A stretch of DNA of 22,580 bases. Origin: Mnemiopsis leidyi. Lineage: Eukaryota > Ctenophora > Tentaculata > Lobata > Bolinopsidae. The translations under genes and the position numbers were made by a program. The notes beneath the pieces are model-generated. The model was not told where the DNA came from, did not search any database, and saw nothing but the letters and a program-made list of their open reading frames with translations. The stretch spans positions 55,361-77,940 of the forward strand of contig JH154949.1 in the NCBI GenBank assembly GCA_000226015.1. The letters run 5' to 3'. Of this stretch, positions 10,614 to 22,580 are shown one piece after another. Position 1 is the stretch's first letter; the number at the start of each line of letters is the position of its first letter.

Positions 10614-11084
10614 ATTCAAGGTTACCTGTAATTTAACACTCTCCATACTCTGCCGGGTAGCGTGTAAGTACCCAGTGTGATCTCACCAGAGTTATCATAT
10701 TGGATAGTTGCCAACTTTCTCTCTCTCTTCGTCTCCGCAGCATGATCTAAACCTGTTCCAACTTCCTGTTACCCTGTGATAAAGTCACCTGAGTTTCTCC
10801 TCCACTGTCCCCCAAGTACCTTTTTAATCCACTCCGAGAGAGAAAGTTTCGTCTCCGCGTTCCAAGAATGTGATTCCTTGACAGTTGGACTTGTATATTG
10901 GGTATATATGGTAGTTGCTCGTGTGATGGAACAGTTATTTATAGATATTCCTGACCTTTGTAAGGTTTTAGATTTGTGTGTACGTCCAGTTTTTCTAACA
11001 ATCTAGCGCTATTTACGTCCGTCTCACTAAATCGCATGAAATTTATTGTTTTATGTGAAAATGGTTTTGAGAAGATTAATACCA

Positions 11085-11114
11085 TGCACGTGCAATAATG
11101 ATAATGCACGTGCA
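11085..11114. promoter_or_regulatory. Twin palindromic E-boxes
   Basis: The 10-bp palindrome TGCACGTGCA occurs at 11085-11094 and 11105-11114, 20 bp centre to centre, each with a CACGTG core (bHLH-type site). The copies sit in a short direct repeat (ATGCACGTGCAAT). They are 1.15 kb before the Ras start. A regulatory role is inferred. Confidence 0.35.
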
Positions 11115-12260
11115 ATATCTATATACAAAACGAAGATTTTTGATTTATTTCATTTAATCCACGAAGGGTTTGCTGACTATGTAAAGTTTTTGCTTAATCA
11201 ACAGATCTTTAATTGTGAATGCGATTTATAAGAGCAGTAAGCTGGACTTGCTGCTCTCATTTTATTGAGTTTATTTTTTTATTTTGTGTTGTAATCTTCT
11301 TTTTCAGATCTTGTGTTTTGACCACAATATTTTTTCAACATTTTATGCAATATTGTACACGTTGTTCCCCTGATTATATCTGTTTTTACGATTTAAACTT
11401 TAAACATTTAAATTTCCAATTTACCTTTTGTCTGACTACGAGTAATTAGAATATTTTCTGGCTTCTGTACTGCAGGGGAAATCCTCCAAAACGCTGGTGA
11501 TAATTCAGCTTACATCTACGATATATATATATAAGTGTGACCTAAACGTGTATACACTGAGTTGCTAATGTCGGTGATACACTCTATTATAATATCCAAA
11601 TATTTTCATCGTGCAACATCTGTTATTAAAAACCGGTAATAGCTTTAAAACTGGATTCCCGTATTATTTAAAATTGAGTTGTACGGTTTGTTTAACATAT
11701 ACGCACTAGTGAACTGTAATTGTGAGTGTATTGCGACAAAAATATACCATATATTCAGTTATCAATATCACATTATTACATGTACTGTATCACAATTACA
11801 TACTGTATCACAATTACAATTACATAGTGTACCACAATTGTAAAGCATGAACTTAGCATGTCGTACTAGCACGCTAAACCAGGTTACCTGTACCTGATTT
11901 CGGATAATAAGCACTAAACTTGTTAATTGTTGAAATGCTGTTATCTTAATCTGTACGTGATAACAGTTCTGGCCTTGTAAACTGTAGAACTAGTGCTATC
12001 TCATATAATTGTTGGTATATCCCTCTTGGTAAAATCTGCATGTAGACAAAGTGCATGTTGACATACTGCATGTAAACTGCTTGCAGACATACTGCATACA
12101 GTAGCAGTAATGCTGGACTGTAACTACAAACTTATAATCTGACTCAATACCCCACTTCCCCGCTAGGTTATGACGGTACAATAAAAACTCTACAAGGTTT
12201 TAAAACTCTCTACAACATTCCAAAACACTCTTCAAAGTTCCAGCTTGAAGGTTTTACAGA

Positions 12261-16090
<3,830 letters not shown>

Positions 16091-17601
16091 ACTCAAACCT
16101 ACAATTCCAGTACCTTCGAGCATTGTGTCATGCCACTTTTTTCGTTTTACGAGATGCAGTTTGGACGTTGTGCAAACGTTGTGCATTATAATTATGATTG
16201 GCTTGGTTGCGATTTTCAACGATGCTCTCATTTAATTTTGTGTCGATATATAAACTGTTAGCTTGGATAGAAGTCGAGATTTTGAAAATCAAGTTTGTAG
16301 GCCTTTTTTGTATCGTGAAGTTTGTCACGTTGAACGTCGAGCGGATGATAATGAATATACAGTTGACCTGATATATAATAATGCTTGTATAGATATTGGC
16401 CCACAGGCCAAAATTTGCATTTTGTTGAATTAGATTAAGATTTAAATAAGCCCTTCCTACAAGTTTACTATTTTAGAGTTTGGGATCAATCATTGCTTGT
16501 TTGTCATTGCGTTCACTATATTAAGGAAGGTGGTCGTTTAAAATTTTTGATATTTTCTTAAGTTTTATATTCTTATATGGAGGATGTTTGGTTACCTGTG
16601 CCTGTATTAAGGCACGGTAACATTTTAATGAATCAAATGGCACTTTATTTTCTTTTACCTGTTATGGCCCTTGTTTTAACGCTGATCGTCACTTATTCAC
16701 GTCATTTGTTGTTTATTTAATTGGGACCGATAGGATTTCTATTTGATGCAAAATCACGACCAAAATCTTAGATTCTCTACGATTACATAAGGAACAGTAT
16801 GGTCGAATGATAAGATCAACATTTTAATAATTAGCTCTTTCATCAGTCCTGGAATGATTATAGACATGATTAGAGACATTGTTTAATAAAAATGAGAAGG
16901 TTTGTTGTCGCGACAGCTTGCCAATACTAAGATACAGTTATTTTGAATGACGAGAAAACTGGTGGTAAGCATTCGGTTCAGTTTCGGTTCCCTATAAATC
17001 ACAATTCCAAGTTGAGTTGATATTTTAGTGATGTTAGCAAGCATTTTAGTGGTGGATTTCAAAATTAGTTGAGATGAACTAATGTGGGATTGTTTTGTAA
17101 AATTATCCTGGCACAACAATGTCTTGGACTTTTGTGTGACACAGATTGTGTGATTTTGTTGCAATTTTTAATACTGGAAGGATTTAAGAATAACTTCTTG
17201 GTCAACACCACTGTGTAACGAAATTAAAGGGAATTAAAAGATATCCGCTACTGCATGAACACAGCTGAGACCAAGGAACTCAATCTTGCAAGAATAAATG
17301 AATCAAAACAAGCATTTTGTCAACCAATTTCATACAAATACACAGCAATGATACAATTCAAAACATAACTCAGAATACAGTCTAGGGCTTTTTATCAGTG
17401 ATAGATATAAGCCTTGATAAATATTTCTAAGAGTTGCAAAGTCCTTAAACGAAGTTCAAGGGCACCGTTAAATTCAATAAACCAGCAAAATGTGTATAAA
17501 TATAAGCTTAAGTCACATAAAGCTTCATATCTGGATCCTAGTTGAAAAGCTGAAATACCTAATAAGGAAGTAGGCAGTTAAAAATGATAAATCCGTCTAA
17601 T
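16091..17601. other. Converging 3' ends of Ras and MANF
   Basis: 1.5 kb holding both 3' UTRs, AT-rich, with no recognised gene. AATAAA at 16885-16890 could end the Ras transcript, about 795 nt past its stop. For MANF on the other strand, ATTAAA (complement of 17167-17172) is a possible signal. Short open frames at 16128-16328 and 16883-17164 (minus) have no recognisable domain. Confidence 0.45.
16885..16890 (+). terminator. Poly(A) signal AATAAA, possibly Ras
   Basis: A canonical hexamer in the Ras 3' flank. Alternative ATTAAA words occur further right near 17223. Confidence 0.4.
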
Positions 17602-19380
17602 CTAGAGCTCAGTCCTGCCCTGTGATGCAGCTATGGCTTCTACCTTCGTGACATACTCGCTCTTCTCAGTGCACCCCTTGCAGTCTTGTCCGTGCTGTTC
17701 TAGAATCTTCTTCAGCTCCTTTACTTTCAGCTTCTTGATGTTCACCGTCTTCAAGTCTACCTTTTTCTCTGAAAGAACATCGGGATAAAGTTGAGATTTT
17801 GTCGGGGTTTCTCGAGGAAAATTTTAGCAATACTGCCTAGACGGTTTGGTCAGGGGAGACAACTCAAACTTAACTAAAATATTTGCAATACCAGTGCAAC
17901 GACGACGTTTCACACATGTTTATTGTAAGCTTCTTCATCATCAAACTCGTATCTATTTATGTCTATCAGCTCCCGTTACAAACCAGTGCAACTAAATTGT
18001 GCCTTTAAGGTACATATTTGGCTTTGGTGTTGCTTTTAAAGATATTTCGGCTTTGGCGTTGCATTTGGACAGCAGTCAGCACAGCCGGCAGCTATATGAT
18101 TTGCTCGTGGCTTGGGCTGTCAAACTAACCACGCTGTCCATTCCCATAACCCTGACTAGTGGTAACATGAGCCTTAACCTTGCTCTTTGGATCAAACCCA
18201 CTGTCCGCTCTCCACCTCAAAATATTTTCGCCAGCATAACCAAAGTCCGGAATTTTCGGCTCGTCAACTGCAATTTATCATAGGTAGAAAAGGCACTAAC
18301 TGAATGGTTTAACCAGACAATCTAGATACGCGATTTGAAGAAATTTGTCGGTCAAGATTGAAGATAATTTGAATCGACCCATACCATACGTTCGTAGATT
18401 GCGTACTGTGTGCGAAAATACTAATTGCGCGGCTGCGCTCATGAGCCGCGCACACACACTGGGACACGCAGTACTTTGTACATACGCCTATATTTAGCCA
18501 GCTAGTATTTGTAGTAATTCTGCCATTATGTACCGTTATGCAATGCGTCATTGCTTAAGGGAGGACGAACGTAGTATTTACTGTACATCAATAGGCGATA
18601 TCAACCCTCATACTGCATAGTTACGATACAAAAAAGGTGCTCGGTTGATAATCCCTGTATCAATACTAGCTCATGCAACCACATCGATGGAACTAATCTT
18701 ACTTACCATATTTAAGGTCACAAATCTGCGAATCTTTCTTGTAAAGATCTCCGCAAATCTTCTCAATGGGCTTGTGGAATGCAAGCGGCTTCGTGACAAG
18801 CTGAGTCATTCCAGTGGCAGAAGTTTCAGTAGCTCCAATGTACCAGCACTGGAAAAAGAAATAGCTTATACTCAATATTATATCATTTATGATGTATAGA
18901 GTAGACAGTAGTTTAGCTTATTGTGAAGCGTATAGATTTGAGTACGATGTAAGGTTAAGTGTATGATGTAGTGTATAGTGTATAGTGTAATATTTAATGT
19001 AGCGTGTAGTATAGTGTAGTATATTCAAGAATAACTTGAGTGTAATGGGAAAGTTGATATATTTCCCGTGATCAGTCAACAGTAGACGAATTGAATTGTA
19101 ACTTCCAATGACCAATCTAAAATAAGTGCACTCGAAAGTAAAAGCAAAGGAAGTTTAAGTACGTCAAATCTTATCTGAAACATGTATCCACGGGACATGG
19201 TAACGCTCCAACATTTAGACTAGAAAGCGCGACCTGAAACACTTACGAATCGCTCGTCTTTAGGCTGAGTTGTTTTACAGGCTTTCCTGAGTTCTTTGTC
19301 AATTTTGTTGTGGTCACTCTGAATAGAATTATCCAAACCATCCAACGTAGCTCTAAACTTTGTCAGGAATGTGATACACA
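17602..19380 (-). CDS. MANF: MANF/CDNF-family neurotrophic factor, first exon missing
   Basis: Three exons in transcript order are found: 19380-19247, 18848-18707 and 17768-17602, joined in matching phases and ending in TAG. MANF is a small ER-resident and secreted protein that protects cells from ER stress. Exon 2 starts at [13 protein letters not shown] (saposin-like domain). Exon 3 carries [33 protein letters not shown] and KY. Exon 4 carries the SAP domain [15 protein letters not shown] and the DCKGC redox-type motif. Seven of the eight conserved cysteines are present; the first should lie in the absent exon. The C-terminus is RTEL, close to the RTDL retention signal of vertebrate MANF. 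The signal-peptide exon must lie upstream, probably within 19381-20031, but no frame there gives a signal peptide, a Cys and the required phase-1 donor. The gene converges on Ras and follows SEC11 on the same strand. Confidence 0.93.
18426..18452. other. GC-rich hairpin in MANF intron
   Basis: A perfect 9-bp inverted repeat (TGCGCGGCT and AGCCGCGCA) flanks a 9-nt loop in otherwise AT-rich intron sequence. GTACTG and CAGTAC further out could extend a branched fold. No RNA family is recognised. Confidence 0.5.
18918..19025. repeat. Imperfect TGTAGTGTATAG-type minisatellite
   Basis: A run of degenerate GTATAGTGTA/GTAGTGTATA words in the intron between MANF exons 2 and 3. It gives Tyr/His-rich spurious frames on the minus strand. 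Confidence 0.6.
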
Positions 19381-20031
19381 CTGAAGTGATAAGGAATTTC
19401 AGTTAGGCAATACTGAAGGCAAGATTTAAGTGTAAAGACATGGTGTGATAATGATGAATCAAAACGAGGTAAGGTTAAAATTTTGTATCATAGCGAATTC
19501 TTGTACATTTCAGTATTGGATATTATCAAAGAATTTTTTTCAATTCTGACAAGCTCAAGCAATGGGAATCCCTGAAATCTGACAAGCAATGGAAAACTTT
19601 ACATATCCCTAAATGTACCCAGGAGACTTTTGTTTTTTTGGAGGGAAAATCAAGGAAAAGCTTGCGGTGGGACACCTCAATAATACAACAGTGACGTGTG
19701 CTCATTTCAATGACAGTAAAATAGTTGTAAAATTATCAATAACAAAACCAATAAATATCTTTAAAACATAAATATGAGAGGTTGGTATGGGAGGGAGCCG
19801 AGTCTGAAAACATAAATATCACCAGGTTTGAACATGTAACAAAATAGAGGTCACCGTAATACAGGGTGCTAGCAAACATAGACGAAATTTCTAAACGTTA
19901 AACCTTAGGCACGGGAAACCAGCCTTGTGAAATTCATCATTAAGAAGATTCTGAAGCAGCGTAAACAAAGCTTAAATTATCCAATTAATCAAATATTTAA
20001 TCAACCAGTATAGTCGTTTCTTCACGAAAAC
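19381..20031 (-). other. SEC11-MANF spacer; expected site of MANF exon 1 and promoter
   Basis: 650 bp between the SEC11 stop and the first MANF exon found. No AATAAA on the minus strand was noticed for SEC11. TGACGTGT at 19692-19699 contains the ACGTG core bound by XBP1/ATF6-type factors, which would suit an ER-stress gene, but it is one short word. No convincing exon was found. Confidence 0.4.
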
Positions 20032-21442
20032 TTATTGCTCTCTCTTGATAAGAACAAACAAAGCCAGCAGTCCGAGCAGGGCGTATTTCAAGTTTGGTTT
20101 GTCGTTCATCAAAATCGTCATCATTCCCACGTAAGGCAAATACCCCTGATAGGATGAAGGTGTCAGACATACAAATATTCGAGAAATATTCGAATAAAAC
20201 TGTTCACAATTACTGTATACATGATGATGATGATTGCGCAACTAAAAAATTGAATAGGATCAAACTCAAGAATATATGGGGGGGGGGCGGACGTCAACCG
20301 CTTCTGATCTTTCTAGACATAGACACTTTAATCTCCACAAACCTTAGCTCGGCCGATAAGATCGCCTTCTTCTAACCAGAGCTGTCCCTCGTCGTACAGA
20401 CCACGATCGTCAATGTTGTTGTTGTCTCCTTTAGTCAGGAACTTGACGTACCTGGCGTGGGACATACGTTTCAGTAAGAATCTGGTAATCTTTCATTGCA
20501 GTGTACGCCACAAAACGCGGTACGCATGCCCCATACATAGTTTGCCACATATCTAGTACTGGTAATATACACTATGGTACACTTTAATTGGCCTGTTAGC
20601 TTGTGCAACACATGCCAGAGAGGACAAAACTTCCGTTTGTTTATGCATGACGATGTAGGCTATACTGCAAAACACTGAAAAACAAACAAACAAACAAATG
20701 AACAAGAAAAAACACAGGAAAACTGACCCGTCATCCTTCTCGTGGACCTTGATAACTCTGTGCACAATGGGGATGTTCCTGCCCTTGATTCTGAAGACAG
20801 CCACGTCCCCGACTCTCACTGGTTCTGGGTAATTTGTCAGGAAAAGCAGGTCGCCTCTGTAGTACGCCGGCTGAAATTGTTTTCGTCAATCAGGATTCCT
20901 AGCTATACCTAGCTATTGTCCTGGCTTTTACTTTCCTGACGGAAATGCAAGCCGAAGGGGCAGTTTGAAAAAACGTTGAAGAAAAATTAGTGAGGATTCA
21001 TAAAAATACTGCAGATTTGATCAGCAATATACCTGCATTGAGCCACTGAGAACGACCACTATGGGACTCTCACAGTGTGTTAAAACGAACAGTCCCTTCC
21101 ACAGCATGAGAGCAGAGCTGACTATCATGGCAAAGTTTAGGAACTGGTACAGAACCTGGACAAAGTGGGAGTGTTAGAAACTTCTAGTTAGAAGAAATCT
21201 CATAACTGCTATTTCAGCTGGACAAAGTGGGAGTATTAGAAACTTCTAGCTAGAAGAAATCCCATAATTGCTATTCCAGCTTAAACTTCCCAATTGCAAT
21301 TGATCATTTTAACCGTAAAATGACTGTCCAGTACACATAATTTGCGATAATAAATATCCGGTTCTTGGCGATAGTTCCCAAATCCAACTCTCCATAGTTT
21401 ACTAACCTGTCGTTTGTCCATACGTCTAATTTCGTCAAACAT
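20032..21442 (-). CDS. SEC11A: SEC11 catalytic subunit of signal peptidase complex, 5 exons
   Basis: Exons in transcript order are 21442-21407 (part of a longer exon opening at 21540), 21155-21033, 20870-20728, 20451-20343 and 20145-20032, in matching phases. From the ATG at 21442 the protein has 174 residues (human SEC11A has 179). It cleaves signal peptides from proteins entering the ER. The start [12 protein letters not shown] matches the family's amphipathic N-terminus. A membrane segment follows (about residues 19-38). The catalytic serine is S51 in [10 protein letters not shown], the histidine H90 in IPIVHRV and the aspartate D116 in [26 protein letters not shown] and a C-terminal hydrophobic helix before KREQ close the protein. 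SEC11A and SEC11C cannot be separated, so the symbol stands for the common ancestor. The frame is open upstream of this ATG through a hydrophobic stretch to another ATG at 21538, which would give 206 residues. Confidence 0.95.
21156..21279 (-). repeat. 62-bp tandem duplication of the SEC11 intron 1 acceptor
   Basis: Two copies (21156-21217 and 21218-21279) begin exactly at the intron end. Each carries CACTTTGTCCAG on the minus strand, so a second acceptor AG (21219-21218) lies 62 nt before the one used (21157-21156). Each copy also holds a palindrome, perfect CTTCTAGCTAGAAG in the second. Confidence 0.95.
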
Positions 21443-21670
21443 GTCCACGGAGTTACCGAAGGAGAAGAGCCATGCGCACCCAGCAAAGATGAGGGAGCCA
21501 ACAACGGCCAGAAACAAGCTGGACTCGTAGCTCAACATGGCTAAAAGGGATAGGTGGATTAGTAAGGGTAAGAAGTTTGGTTTAACTTACTGACATCATC
21601 TTCTCGCGAGGTCCACGTTTTGATGCTCTCTGTACAATGTTTCTTGAATTCACCGAAATAGACTACTGTT
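21443..21670 (-). CDS. Unidentified membrane-protein exons in frame with SEC11
   Basis: Two segments on the minus strand. 21670-21591 is an 80-nt splice-bounded exon (TTTCCTACAG acceptor, A|GTAAGT donor), open in only one frame and encoding 26 residues with VVYFGEFKKHC. It joins in phase to an exon opening at 21540 after TCCCTTTTAG, which encodes MLSYESSLFLAVVGSLIFAG and AWLFSFGNSVD before running straight into the SEC11 start MFDEIRRM. The second segment has a hydrophobic span of about 20 residues fit for a membrane helix. The loop-then-helix layout resembles the end of a four-pass protein such as the claudin/PMP22 group, but similarity is too weak to name it. It could be the 3' end of a neighbouring gene overlapping SEC11, an N-terminal extension of SEC11, or a fusion. 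Confidence 0.4.
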
Positions 21671-22528
21671 CTGTAGGAAAATAAGGCGAAATGTTAAAGT
21701 GTAGATCATAGAATGATTCCAGACCAGAGCATATACACGGAATTTACGAACAAACCCGTAGTGTGTGATACTAAATCATGGGTTGTATCAGCATTTAGAC
21801 CAGTTAGTATTTAAAGCGTCAAAGAATCACATAATTTCACTCTTTATATTGTAGCTGGTTGTGAGTCTATGTACTATAGTACGTGTACACTTCATAAATT
21901 CTTAACCATTATTACTATGGTAATGCCACATCAAAAAAAAGAAAAAAAAATGCCACATCAAGCGATCAACGTACTAAGAGGTCCTTTACAAATTACATAA
22001 TCAAAATTTTGGCAATTTCTACCCCCTCCCCCTCTCTCGTAATCAAGCGTGATTTCCCCCTCCCTGATAACGACACCATGGCCTTATCCCCCTCTTGGAT
22101 CAACGAATATCTGGAATATTATTACTTAAGCTGAAAAATGAATTTAAAATTCACAGTTTGCATTAAAGAGAGGGGAAAGGGTGCTCATGAGCAACTTCCG
22201 CTCAATAATAAGGGAGGATAGGGGAAATTATGATAAAAATTGGGTAAAACTTTGACAAAATTTGATTACGTAATCATGGCAAACCCCTTGCCCCCCCCCC
22301 CCCACTAATCAAGCGTACTTAACAGTTGTTTAGAATTTTTTTGAAAAATTTTGGGCCCCACTTACTATCGTTTCTATATCTTTATCTTGTTGCGATAGTA
22401 GCTGACTTGTCACAGCAACCAGAGTGTGTTTTCACTCTTTTCGATTGTTTACTACTTTTAACACTGGCCATAAGGTTTAGGAACTTGAAATTATATCAAA
22501 TGGAGCTTTGACTCATGACTCAATTTAC
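21671..22528. other. Non-coding, with polypyrimidine tracts
   Basis: No recognised gene. It contains a short direct repeat around an A-rich tract (21922-21961), C/T-rich stretches at 22020-22100 and a C14 run near 22290. The word AATCAAGCGT occurs near 22041 and again near 22308, hinting at a dispersed repeat I cannot name. Confidence 0.4.
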
Positions 22529-22580
22529 CTTTTTAAAAGCACAACTTCTGAATTCAGGCAGCAAAGGTGGGCACGCAAAC
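22529..22580 (-). CDS. Possible partial exon at window edge
   Basis: On the minus strand, the sequence from the window edge to 22529 is open in two frames and ends at a donor-like AAAAAG|GTAAAT. The frame giving CLNSEVVLLKR would join in phase to the exon at 21670-21591. The support is only phase and a fair donor, and the encoded residues are not recognisable. Confidence 0.2.

Noticed and set aside
17999-18283. 94-codon open frame in a MANF intron
   Set aside because: No recognisable domain and no splice or start context. It lies on the strand opposite MANF and looks like chance.
19855-19879. Candidate first exon of MANF (ATG at 19879, donor at 19854)
   Set aside because: Phase fits, but the short MFASTLYY peptide is not a signal peptide and lacks the first conserved cysteine.

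Overview
The window is animal (metazoan) nuclear DNA. It has spliced genes with canonical GT-AG introns, long (CA)n microsatellites and AT-rich non-coding DNA. The proteins are animal families: TMEM64, mitochondrial ferredoxin FDX2, DPH7, HPS1, a 189-residue Ras, MANF and SEC11. I cannot name the species. In five confident gene models a 3' splice-like AG lies 0-17 nt upstream of the start codon. That suggests a lineage using spliced-leader trans-splicing (ctenophores, hydrozoans, tunicates and flatworms are known examples), but this is inference.

Layout, left to right. 1-124 is the end of a CA microsatellite. 1160-1266 is a regular array of bZIP sites (four perfect CREs, one variant CRE, one AP-1 site) upstream of TMEM64 (+, three coding exons, 1743-3359). 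A 2 kb spacer follows. Then come three intronless genes on the + strand: FDX2 (5354-5950), DPH7 (6412-7341) and HPS1 (7689-9587). 9588-12260 is non-coding and holds a long CA tract with a 10-N gap. The Ras gene (+, six coding exons) spans 12261-16090. It converges on MANF (-, three exons found, 19380 down to 17602; signal-peptide exon not found) and SEC11 (-, 21442 down to 20032). Past SEC11, 21443-22580 holds in-frame hydrophobic coding sequence of unknown identity that reads directly into the first SEC11 exon.

The genes serve unrelated housekeeping roles: membrane lipid handling, iron-sulfur cluster assembly, diphthamide synthesis, lysosome-related organelle biogenesis, growth signalling, ER stress protection and signal-peptide cleavage. 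MANF and SEC11 both act in the ER and are adjacent on the same strand, but I do not claim a functional cluster.

The most unusual signal is that splice signals sit inside tandem repeats in three genes. TMEM64 intron 1 has six 5' splice sites in a 32-bp repeat and three 3' splice sites in a 22-bp repeat. Ras intron 1 has an array of a perfect TACTAAC branch-site word. Ras intron 2 begins with a 53-bp repeat of the last 36 exon bases plus the donor, six copies in all. SEC11 intron 1 ends in a duplicated acceptor.
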